Positions 1 to 5,697 are shown, counted from the first letter of the stretch. The stretch is DNA of 9,826 nt from Flavipsychrobacter sp. (GCA_021156265.1 JAJNBR010000096.1:1-9826), one strand, 5' to 3'. Notes: generated from the letters alone by a model not told the origin. A program made the numbers and translations.

Positions 1-188
1 TCGAGAACTCCTTCGATCCGGCAGACAGGAGCGCAGAACAGCATGGTGGCATAGGGCTGGAAAATGTAAAAAGGCGGCTGGAGCTATTGTACCCATCGGC
101 ATACAATCTTGATGTAGTTAAGAATAACCGGCAGTACAGCGTTAAACTGAGAATTTATGCAAAGCAAGATGAATTGTCTTATAGCTGA
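1..188 (+). CDS. Sensor histidine kinase, LytS/YehU-like, C-terminal fragment
   Basis: This is the last 61 codons of a gene that begins before the window, read in the frame starting at base 3. The translation contains GGIGLENVKRRLELLYP, the G-box and following helix of the GHKL ATPase domain as found in LytS/YehU-type (His_kinase plus HATPase_c) sensor kinases. After it comes a short beta-strand region (YSVKLRIYAKQ) typical of the end of this domain. In the family the protein autophosphorylates on a histidine and passes phosphate to a LytTR response regulator; that regulator gene starts inside this one's 3' end, so the two are almost certainly one operon and one signalling pair. The sensor part is outside the window, so the stimulus cannot be guessed. 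The stop is TGA at 186-188. Confidence 0.85.
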   Translation, partial: ENSFDPADRSAEQHGGIGLENVKRRLELLYPSAYNLDVVKNNRQYSVKLRIYAKQDELSYS

Positions 189-879
189 TGATGAAGAGCT
201 GGCACAGCATGGGCTGGCAAAATTTATAGCGCAAGTGCCTTTTTTGAATGTAGTTGGCACCTGCAGCAATGGATATGATATAGCGCAGGAGCTTAAAAAG
301 AATACAGTGGACCTTTTATTTCTCGACATACAAATGCCGAAAATGACCGGGATAGAATTTCTAAACAGTAATAAAAGCCAGCCGCTTACCATCGTTACAA
401 CCGCATACCCCGACTATGCGCTGGCAGGATATGAATACGATATTGTTGACTACCTGTTAAAGCCAATTCCGTTCGACAGGTTTGTCAAGTCTGCAACCAA
501 GGCAAAGGAATTGTTTGACCTGAAACAGAAGGCACAATTGGGCACGCCGCAGGAAACATTTTTCTTTATTAAAGCGAATGGATGTTTCGAGAAGATATTC
601 TATGATGAGATATTGTACGTACGCGCGATGCAAAACTATGTCGTGATCCAAACGCAAACTAAACGGCACACCGTTTATCTCACCGTGAAGAATGTTGGGG
701 ACTATTTGCCTCCCAGCTTCATAAAGGTCAATAAGTCCTACATTGTCTCGATCGATAAGGTAGACAGGATATCACGCGATGAGATAATTATAGGCGAACA
801 CGCCATACCGATATCGCGATCCAATAAAGACCAGGTGCTGAACGCTATCATCAACGAGCGGCTGCTTACGAGAAAATGA
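169..879 (+). CDS. LytTR-family response regulator
   Basis: This is a DNA-binding response regulator of the LytR/AlgR type, 236 residues from the chosen start. The receiver domain covers about residues 1-120: an acidic pair (ADDEE) near the N-terminus, phosphoacceptor Asp53 in LLFLDIQMPKMTG, a Thr pair in IVTTAYPDYA, and the conserved Lys98 in YLLKPIPFDRF. The LytTR DNA-binding domain covers about residues 130-230 and shows the usual FIKANG, YVRAMQNYV, FIKVNKSYIVS and IPISRS stretches. The start at 169 gives MNCLIADDEE, the usual N-terminus of this family; an in-frame ATG at 157 would add four residues. Neither has a clear ribosome binding site. The gene overlaps the upstream kinase by 20 nt (32 nt from the other start), which suggests translational coupling. 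Its targets cannot be told from the window. Confidence 0.93.
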   Translation: MNCLIADDEELAQHGLAKFIAQVPFLNVVGTCSNGYDIAQELKKNTVDLLFLDIQMPKMTGIEFLNSNKSQPLTIVTTAYPDYALAGYEYDIVDYLLKPIPFDRFVKSATKAKELFDLKQKAQLGTPQETFFFIKANGCFEKIFYDEILYVRAMQNYVVIQTQTKRHTVYLTVKNVGDYLPPSFIKVNKSYIVSIDKVDRISRDEIIIGEHAIPISRSNKDQVLNAIINERLLTRK

Positions 880-1110
880 ACGGCATATTGGGCGCAAGGT
901 AGCGAGTATGCGCAAGTCGGGACGTTTGGCGAGTAAGTATTTAGTGATGTAGCCCGGTCCGCAGGCCAGCTCGAGTACGCTTGCTTTCTCCGGCATCCGT
1001 TCGAAGAAGGCATCCAGCGCAGCAGCGTACATGCTCACGTCCATGTACTTTTCCTGGTACTGCTGTGCGCGCTTGTTGAAGACGTTTATGGCTGCTGCGT
1101 TTTTGTCCAT
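880..1110 (-). pseudogene. N-terminal remnant of a class I SAM-dependent methyltransferase
   Basis: Starting from ATG at 1110 on the minus strand, the first ~68 residues look like the N-terminus of a small class I SAM methyltransferase: an N-terminal helix region (AQQYQEKYMDVSMYAAALD), then motif I as VLELACGPGYITKYLLAKRPDLRIL. A complete member is usually around 200 residues or more; here the resemblance stops near base 900. In another minus-strand frame the next bases read LAPNMP and then stop within a few codons; LAPNM is what follows motif I in many relatives, so a small indel (about 4 nt missing) followed by truncation fits. In the original frame the reading simply continues as antisense of the response-regulator gene to 772. 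The start overlaps the DinB-like gene by 25 nt, so the two were one operon. A short functional protein is possible but unlikely, since the remaining SAM-fold strands are missing. Confidence 0.68.
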
Positions 1111-1577
1111 AAACTCTGGATATAACCTATCTGGCCAAGGTGGTAAATATTGTGTTCGTAAATGCCGTTTACCAGGTAGTGCATGTCGTATACGCGGTTA
1201 CTGACCTTTTGCTGCAGGTCCTCATCGGTTTTGCCTGCTAATACATCCAGGAGTTTTTGCTGCGTTGCTACAAACTCGCTTTTCAGGTCCGACCAATCAT
1301 CTGGGGTATGCAGGGTGAGCGTACTCCAGTCTTCTTTGCTGTTCATTTGGATGTCATGGTCAGGGTCATTGGTCTCCAGCTTCCGTATCACCTGCTTTTT
1401 CCAGTTAATCATGTGTTTCAAGACCTGGGCTATGGAATGTGCTGCCGGATGCGGCTGCCATGCTGCCTGTTCCATATTAATAGACGAGAGCTTTTTCTGG
1501 ATATTGTCGCCGTACCACGGATCGCCGTCGAATATCTCTTCAAGATGAGCTATATGGGTGATTGCTGCTGTTTGCAT
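1086..1577 (-). CDS. DinB-like putative metal-dependent protein
   Basis: The 163-residue product is the normal length for the DinB/YfiT-like four-helix-bundle superfamily. The three expected metal-ligand histidines can be placed: His55 in QVLKHMINWK, and His142 and His146 in the HxxxH of YEHNIYHLGQIGYI near the C-terminus. Typical features between them are present, including the tryptophan-rich PDDWSDLKSEFVATQQ helix. Members are known or predicted as metal-binding thiol-transferase-like or hydrolase-like enzymes, but the substrate is usually unknown and cannot be inferred here. The start ATG at 1577 leaves a 98-nt divergent gap to the clpP-like gene. The 3' end overlaps the start of the decayed methyltransferase by 25 nt, so the two were probably co-transcribed. 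Confidence 0.88.
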   Translation of the reverse strand: MQTAAITHIAHLEEIFDGDPWYGDNIQKKLSSINMEQAAWQPHPAAHSIAQVLKHMINWKKQVIRKLETNDPDHDIQMNSKEDWSTLTLHTPDDWSDLKSEFVATQQKLLDVLAGKTDEDLQQKVSNRVYDMHYLVNGIYEHNIYHLGQIGYIQSLWTKTQQP

Positions 1578-1632
1578 GTTGTATAAGTCAGGTTTTCAAT
1601 TTAGCAAAATAAATGCGACAACGGTGCAAACC

Positions 1633-1648
1633 ATGGAGTATACTCCAT
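1633..1648. promoter_or_regulatory. Perfect 16-bp palindrome, candidate operator upstream of clpP-like gene
   Basis: ATGGAGTATACTCCAT is a perfect inverted repeat with no spacer, 27 nt before the chosen clpP-like start and in the divergent gap shared with the DinB-like gene. Just downstream, TAAACTTG (1653-1660) is one base from the Bacteroidota -7 consensus TAnnTTTG, which would place the palindrome in the promoter spacer, the usual location of MerR-family operators. A MerR-family gene lies immediately beyond clpP. The link between the two is inference. Confidence 0.45.
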
Positions 1649-1675
1649 CCCTTAAACTTGTTGAAAAAAAGAACT

Positions 1676-2245
1676 ATGGAACAAGAACTCGCAAACTGGT
1701 ACCTGCAAGGTAATTATCGCGTGCGCAACAAGCTGCTGGAAGAGCGAAAACTATTTCTTTGGGACCAGGTGGACGAAAAAAGCTCCCGGTCTATCGTGGA
1801 ACAGATCATTTACCTGGAGGCCACAGACCCCGGAGTTCCCATACATATGTACATCAATTGCCCGGGTGGTATGGTGACTGCCGGGTTTGCTATATACGAC
1901 GCCATGCAGACAGTGTCTTCCCCGGTTTATACTTACTGTATCGGTTTCGCCGCCAGTATGGGATCGGTATTACTGTCGGGAGGCGAAAAGGGTCACAGGT
2001 ATATTTTCAGCACTGCCGAGGTGATGATACACCAGCCGGCTATCGGCGGTTTCCAGGCCAATTCTGCAGATATAGAGATCAACGCAAGACAGATCATACG
2101 TACCAAGGAGCTGACAGCGGGGATACTGGCAGCCAACTGCGGACAGAGCAAGCAAAAAGTGCTGAAGGATTTTGACCGTGACTACTGGATGAATGCAGAA
2201 GAAGCGTTGGCTTATGGTATTGTCGACCAGCTGGTGGCAAGCTAG
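1676..2245 (+). CDS. clpP: ClpP-family serine protease (stand-alone paralogue)
   Basis: From ATG at 1676 this gives 189 residues, close to the mature length of ClpP. The catalytic triad is intact: Ser94 in IGFAASMGSVLL, His119 in AEVMIHQP, Asp169 in DFDRDYWMNAEEA. The INCPGG oxyanion-hole strand, the TAGFAIYDAMQ helix and the handle region after GGFQANSADIEI are present, so it should form the barrel-shaped proteolytic chamber, which in the family needs a ClpX/ClpC/ClpA-type ATPase. No tig, clpX or other ATPase gene is adjacent, and several positions differ from housekeeping ClpP (NCPGG for NSPGG, GFAASMGSVLL for GMAASMGALLL), so I infer a second copy rather than the main ClpP. An upstream ATG at 1613 would add 21 unlike residues and cover the palindrome, so it is less likely. 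The 3' end overlaps the convergent MerR gene by 4 nt. Confidence 0.9.
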   Translation: MEQELANWYLQGNYRVRNKLLEERKLFLWDQVDEKSSRSIVEQIIYLEATDPGVPIHMYINCPGGMVTAGFAIYDAMQTVSSPVYTYCIGFAASMGSVLLSGGEKGHRYIFSTAEVMIHQPAIGGFQANSADIEINARQIIRTKELTAGILAANCGQSKQKVLKDFDRDYWMNAEEALAYGIVDQLVAS

Positions 2246-2640
2246 GCTGCGATTTTCATTTCCGGTAGCTGGATGATATGGCCGGTCTTTTTACGTAGCA
2301 GCAATTGATGCTCGCGATTGAGACGCAGTCGCGCCTCGTGCAGCTTATCGATCTCTGAGCTGATGCCGATGATCTTGCGCTCGACCACTTGTATCAGCTT
2401 TGATATGTCAAGCACTTGTATGGATTGCAGGACAAGCAATTCGCGGATCTCTTCAAGCGTGAATCCCAGGTCTTTATATTTACGGATGGCAGTGAGCACA
2501 TGCACTAGTTCTTCGGGGTAGTCTTTGTAACTATTACCTATCCCGTGGCGTTTCGGCATCGTTATCAACCCGATCTTTTCGTAATAACGGATGGTGTCTT
2601 TCGAAAATCCTGTGCGTTTACTTAGCTGGCCTATCAGCAT
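2242..2640 (-). CDS. MerR-family transcriptional regulator
   Basis: The 132-residue protein begins with a classical MerR winged helix-turn-helix: IGQLSKRTGFSKDTIRYYEK, then the wing with GNSYKDYPEE and the second HTH part RKYKDLGFTLEEIRELL (about residues 1-70). A long charged helix follows (about 78-117), the dimerising antiparallel coiled coil of the family. There is no cysteine at all, so it is not a thiol-based metal or redox sensor of the MerR/CueR/SoxR kind, and there is no large C-terminal drug-binding domain. The effector is unknown. It converges on the clpP-like gene, sharing the bases CTAG for both stop codons. A GAGTAT half-site like that in the palindrome before clpP lies in its own upstream region (minus strand, 2667-2672), so autoregulation is possible. 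Confidence 0.9.
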   Translation of the reverse strand: MLIGQLSKRTGFSKDTIRYYEKIGLITMPKRHGIGNSYKDYPEELVHVLTAIRKYKDLGFTLEEIRELLVLQSIQVLDISKLIQVVERKIIGISSEIDKLHEARLRLNREHQLLLRKKTGHIIQLPEMKIAA

Positions 2641-2713
2641 AGGGAGTGTTTTCGTAAAAATACTTAATACTCTATTGTGATGTCGTATTTGTGCATATCC
2701 GAAAACGCGTTAT

Positions 2714-2877
2714 CCTTCCCCTCCGTTGGAGCCATACCAAAAACAAAGTAATTACTTAGTGGCGGGTGTAGGGGTGGGTGGCTCGTGCCGAGAAAAGATG
2801 AGGTATGTTCTCATGTCTCGTGGACACTCCCCTGCTCGCGCACGCAGCCATGGCACGTCCCTCTCAAGAGGGGAAGG
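2714..2877. repeat. Repeat-like intergenic element bounded by 10-bp inverted repeats
   Basis: The gene-free gap 2641-2883 contains an element with ccttcccctc at 2714-2723 and its exact reverse complement gaggggaagg at 2868-2877. Inside are further small inverted repeats: CCCTCTCAAGAGGG (2859-2872), ATGAG-GTATGTT-CTCAT, TGTC-TCGTG-GACA and CTCG-TGC-CGAG. From memory, the CCCTCTTGAGAGGG-type core resembles short dispersed intergenic repeats common in Bacteroidota genomes. The element is G/C-rich compared with the A/T-rich stretch just before it. An open frame through it (2726-2986, +) shows no protein-like pattern and runs into the antisense of the next gene. Confidence 0.5.
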
Positions 2878-2883
2878 GAAAGC

Positions 2884-3450
2884 TTACATTTCGATATCTA
2901 AATCGTATTTATACAGCAAACCCGGTATGCCCGCCAGCGAGACCTTTGCCTTTTTGATCTTGTTGCGTTCAGGATCTATGGAGTAGTTGTAGGCCGTCCG
3001 CAGGTCGGCTTTTTCTAAAGTAGTATTATCAAAGGTGGCGCCGGAAAGGTCGCAGTTGCTGAATGTCGCTTCGGTGAGATCGGCGGAGGTGAGGTCGGTC
3101 TCTACCATGCGGCAGTCTGTAAATCGGGTCTTCTTCAGTTTCATTTGATAGAACGAGGAGTGGTCGAGCACGCACCCGTCGAAACTGAACTCGAGCGCAA
3201 ATTCGCTGCAGTCGCCCAACTGCAGGCCCATCATTTTGCAGTTTTGAAACTTCACCCCGCGGAAGGCTGTTTTGACCAGTTTGGCCATGCTCAGGTTGCA
3301 ACCGGTGAAGCTGCAGTCTATAAATATGGACCCCGACAGCCCGGCACCGGATAGGTCGCAGTTCCGGAAGGTGCAGTTCTCGTATTCGCTTTTTTCTGCG
3401 ATCGTAGTGCCCTTGTCGAAGGATTGATCCTGGAAGAAATTCTGGCTCAT
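2884..3450 (-). CDS. Pentapeptide-repeat protein
   Basis: From ATG at 3450 the product is 188 residues, nearly all made of A(D/N)LXX-like pentapeptides: YENCTFRNCDLSGAGLSGSI, FIDCSFTGCNLSMAKL, FTDCRMVETDLTSADL and FSNCDLSGATFDNTTLEKADL. Central Leu/Phe residues recur every five positions, giving a right-handed quadrilateral beta-helix. A non-repeat tail (about 155-188, ending YKYDLDIEM) follows. The architecture and size recall the Qnr/McbG group, some of which mimic DNA and protect gyrase, but most pentapeptide proteins have no known role and no close match to Qnr can be claimed. An in-frame ATG at 3561 would add 37 residues without repeat character; the MSQNFF start is preferred because the repeat-protein region begins there. 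It stands alone on the minus strand, divergent from rplM. Confidence 0.83.
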   Translation of the reverse strand: MSQNFFQDQSFDKGTTIAEKSEYENCTFRNCDLSGAGLSGSIFIDCSFTGCNLSMAKLVKTAFRGVKFQNCKMMGLQLGDCSEFALEFSFDGCVLDHSSFYQMKLKKTRFTDCRMVETDLTSADLTEATFSNCDLSGATFDNTTLEKADLRTAYNYSIDPERNKIKKAKVSLAGIPGLLYKYDLDIEM

Positions 3451-3609
3451 GGGGTGCTGAAAGAGCTTAAAGATAGCGGTTTGGGCGTGTGGACCCTTCG
3501 CGAAGGGCTGAAAAATGGGCCATTCCGCTACCTTCTTAAAAAAACTTTCCGAAAATATCATTGAAAATCAACAAGTTGTGAAGGTTGGCTAAAAAAACTT
3601 AATGAAATT

Positions 3610-3641
3610 CTTGGTGCATTTACCAGGTGCCCGTACCTTTG
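3610..3641 (+). promoter_or_regulatory. Bacteroidota-type promoter of the rplM operon
   Basis: CTTG (3610-3613), a 20-nt spacer, then TACCTTTG (3634-3641) matches the Bacteroidota sigma-ABfr consensus TTTG - about 19-21 nt - TAnnTTTG, with the -7 element exact. Transcription would start near 3648, giving a leader of about 35 nt before rplM. That leader includes CCC...GGG (3646-3661), a weak hairpin at best. Confidence 0.75.
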
Positions 3642-3681
3642 CATTCCCAAATTTTTTCGGGAAAACAAGTAATCCAAAGAA

Positions 3682-4134
3682 ATGAGACATCTTAGTTTTA
3701 AAACACAATCAGCCAACGAGAAGATCGTAAAACGCGACTGGTATGTAGTAGACGCTACTAACCAAACAGTTGGCCGCATGTGCACAAGGATCGCGTCAGT
3801 ACTGCGCGGCAAGCACAAAGCATATTATACGCCACACTTCGACGCTGGTGATTATGTTATCGTTGTAAACTCAAACAAAGTGAAGTTTACCGGCAACAAG
3901 CTGGAAGATAAAGAATACCTGACTTACTCAGGATATCCCGGTGGCCAGAAAGCAGAAACAGCAAAAGAACTGCTGGGCCGTCGTCCTAACGTGGTTATCG
4001 AGCGCGCTGTAAAAGGCATGCTTCCTAAAAACCGCCTGGGCCGTGCTATGTACAAGAAACTGTTCGTGTACGAAGGCGCTGAGCATCCGCACAAAGCACA
4101 GCAACCAAAGGAGTTAAACCTTAATACTAAATAA
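3682..4134 (+). CDS. rplM: 50S ribosomal protein L13 (uL13)
   Basis: The 150-residue product is normal length for uL13, an early-assembling protein of the large subunit. It shows the family pattern throughout: WYVVDATNQTVGRMCTRIAS near the N-terminus, GDYVIVVNSNKVKFTGNKL in the middle, and the signature VKGMLPKNRLGRAMYKKLFVY followed by GAEHPHKAQQP. The N-terminal MRHLSFKTQS extension is usual in Bacteroidota. The gene is first in the rplM-rpsI-rpsB-tsf block and is preceded by a good Bacteroidota promoter. There is no clear Shine-Dalgarno, only an A-rich stretch, as often seen in this phylum. Confidence 0.98.
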   Translation: MRHLSFKTQSANEKIVKRDWYVVDATNQTVGRMCTRIASVLRGKHKAYYTPHFDAGDYVIVVNSNKVKFTGNKLEDKEYLTYSGYPGGQKAETAKELLGRRPNVVIERAVKGMLPKNRLGRAMYKKLFVYEGAEHPHKAQQPKELNLNTK

Positions 4135-4135
4135 C

Positions 4136-4151
4136 TTCCGGCTTCCCGGAA
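4136..4151 (+). other. Small hairpin in the rplM-rpsI gap
   Basis: TTCCGG, loop CTTC, CCGGAA form a perfect 6-bp stem with a four-base loop, starting two bases after the rplM stop. There is no T-tract, so it is not a terminator. It may protect or mark an RNA end between the two genes. Confidence 0.4.
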
Positions 4152-4169
4152 TCAAAACATTATATATTA

Positions 4170-4559
4170 ATGGAAAAGCAAAAAAACGCCGTTGGTCGCC
4201 GTAAAGAAGCAGTTGCCCGTGTGTACATGAGCAAAGGCACCGGCAACATCACGGTAAACGACAAAGAATATAAGGCATACTTCCCGATCATGTACCTGCA
4301 AAACCAGGTAGAGTTGCCTTTGAAAGCTACCGAAACAATAAGCAGCTTTGATGTAGTTGTGAATGTACAAGGCGGTGGTCCGAAAGGCCAGGCAGAAGCC
4401 ATCAAAATGGGCATCGCCCGCGCCCTGTGCGAAGTGAACCCGGAATATCGTCCTGCCCTGAAGAAGGAAGGCCTGATGACCCGCGACCCTCGTTCTGTAG
4501 AGCGTAAGAAATTCGGTAAGCGTAAAGCCCGTCGTAGCTTCCAGTTCTCTAAACGTTAA
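4170..4559 (+). CDS. rpsI: 30S ribosomal protein S9 (uS9)
   Basis: The 129-residue product is the usual length for uS9, whose C-terminal tail reaches the P-site tRNA. Visible marks are NAVGRRKEAVARVYMSKGTG at the N-terminus, NVQGGGPKGQAEAIKMGIARAL in the centre and the basic tail RKKFGKRKARRSFQFSKR with the conserved terminal SKR. It follows rplM by 35 nt on the same strand, the near-universal L13-S9 pairing. The leader before the ATG is A/T-rich without a Shine-Dalgarno. Confidence 0.98.
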   Translation: MEKQKNAVGRRKEAVARVYMSKGTGNITVNDKEYKAYFPIMYLQNQVELPLKATETISSFDVVVNVQGGGPKGQAEAIKMGIARALCEVNPEYRPALKKEGLMTRDPRSVERKKFGKRKARRSFQFSKR

Positions 4560-4602
4560 TCCTGGTAGTACACTTTATTTTAAACCACAAGAAATTATTA
4601 AA

Positions 4603-5583
4603 ATGGAAGAAAATAAAAGCCTGCACCAGCAACTGTTAGAAGCTGGTGTACATTTTGGCCACCTGAAGAAAAAGTGGAATCCAAAAATGCTGCCGTACAT
4701 CTTTGCTGAAAAGAACGGTATCCACATAATTGACCTGAACAAAACAATTGAAGGCCTTGATGAAGCTGCTTCCGCACTGAAATCTATCGCTAAGAGCGGT
4801 AAGAAGATCATGTTCGTAGCTACTAAAAAACAGGCTAAAGAAATAGTTGCCGAAGCTGCTGCTAAAATAAACATGCCTTTCGTTACAGAGCGTTGGCTGG
4901 GTGGTATGCTGACCAACTTCCAGACTATCCGTAAGAGCGTTAAGAAGATGCAGAGCATCGAAAAAATGCTGCAAGACGGTACCATGGACAGCGTGACCAA
5001 GAAAGAACGCCTGACCCTGAGCCGTAGCAAAGAGAAAATGGAGAAAGTACTGGGTGGTATCTCACAAATGGGCCGTACTCCTGCCGCTCTGTTCATGGTT
5101 GACATCAGCCACGAGCACATTGCGCTGGCAGAAGCAAAACGCCTGGGCATCACTACTTTCGCTATGGTTGATACCAACAGCGATCCCAGCAAAGTTGACT
5201 TCGCTATTCCGGCGAATGATGACGCGACAAAATCTATCGCTATCATCGTTCAGTACCTGACTGCTGCTATCATGGAGGGTCTCCAGGAGCGTTCTCAGGT
5301 GAAAGAAGAAGACGAATCAGCAGAAGAAGGTACAGAAAGGATGCGTGGCCTTGACATCGACGAAGAAGGCGGTGACAAAGAAAGAGGCGAGCGTCGTGGT
5401 CGTACAGCCGGTGCCGGTGCTGGCGCAGGTCGCCAGGGTGCTGGTGGCGGTGCAGGCCGTGGTGGCAACCGTCCGGGTGGTGCTGGTAGCCGTCCTGGTG
5501 GTGGCAATCGTCCTGCAGGTGCAGGTCGTGGTCCTGGCGGCGGCGGTACACGCCCAAGCACAGGTGGTGCTGCTAAAAGGTAG
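4603..5583 (+). CDS. rpsB: 30S ribosomal protein S2 (uS2) with long Gly/Arg-rich C-terminal extension
   Basis: Residues 1 to about 232 are a complete uS2, which binds the 30S body near the neck and platform: LLEAGVHFGHLKKKWNPKM, YIFAEKNGIHIIDL, MFVATKKQAKEIV, ERWLGGMLTNFQTIR, FMVDISHEHIALAEAKRLGI and VDTNSDPSKVDFAIPANDDA are textbook. E. coli uS2 is about 241 residues; this one is 326. The extra part is an acidic linker (about 234-262: KEEDESAEEGTE, DIDEEGGDKE) followed by a Gly/Ala/Arg/Pro low-complexity tail (263-326) with repeated NRPGG, SRPGG and GRGPGG units. The frame is uninterrupted, the tail lies between the uS2 core and a clean stop, and the gene sits in its normal place 43 nt after rpsI and before tsf, so it is not an assembly or frame artefact. 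The tail's role is unknown; RNA binding is a plausible inference from its RGG-like make-up. Confidence 0.97.
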   Translation: MEENKSLHQQLLEAGVHFGHLKKKWNPKMLPYIFAEKNGIHIIDLNKTIEGLDEAASALKSIAKSGKKIMFVATKKQAKEIVAEAAAKINMPFVTERWLGGMLTNFQTIRKSVKKMQSIEKMLQDGTMDSVTKKERLTLSRSKEKMEKVLGGISQMGRTPAALFMVDISHEHIALAEAKRLGITTFAMVDTNSDPSKVDFAIPANDDATKSIAIIVQYLTAAIMEGLQERSQVKEEDESAEEGTERMRGLDIDEEGGDKERGERRGRTAGAGAGAGRQGAGGGAGRGGNRPGGAGSRPGGGNRPAGAGRGPGGGGTRPSTGGAAKR

Positions 5584-5626
5584 TCTTAACCTCAGATCAA
5601 TAGGATCTTAAAATAATAATAAGTTC

Positions 5627-5648
5627 AAAGCCCCAGCGTTGGGGCTTT
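5627..5648 (+). terminator. Hairpin between rpsB and tsf (terminator-like or attenuator)
   Basis: AAAGCCCCA, loop GCGT, TGGGGCTTT form a perfect 9-bp stem 43 nt after the rpsB stop. The bases after it (GGGCTTAAATTC) are not T-rich beyond the stem's own TTT, so termination may be only partial. It could set the ratio of tsf to the ribosomal-protein messages or mark an RNA processing site. Confidence 0.55.
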
Positions 5649-5691
5649 GGGCTTAAATTCTGAATTTCGCAACGAATTTTATAAAACTATA

Positions 5692-5697
5692 AAAGGA
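5692..5697 (+). promoter_or_regulatory. Shine-Dalgarno-like site of tsf
   Basis: AAAGGA lies eight bases before the tsf ATG, good anti-Shine-Dalgarno complementarity. The other genes of this block have only A/T-rich leaders, so tsf stands out. Confidence 0.55.

Noticed and set aside
1613..1675. Longer N-terminus for the clpP-like gene
   Set aside because: The 21 extra residues do not resemble ClpP and the region carries the palindrome and a likely promoter element, so 1676 is the better start.
2726..2986. Possible 86-residue plus-strand protein in the merR/pentapeptide gap
   Set aside because: It starts inside the repeat-like element, ends antisense to the pentapeptide-repeat gene, and has no protein-like pattern or start signal.
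4575..5246. 223-codon minus-strand open frame across rpsB
   Set aside because: Antisense shadow of the conserved uS2 core, with no recognisable domain.
5295..5561. Pro-rich minus-strand frame opposite the rpsB tail
   Set aside because: It is only the reverse reading of the Gly/Arg-rich codons; the plus frame is continuous with uS2.
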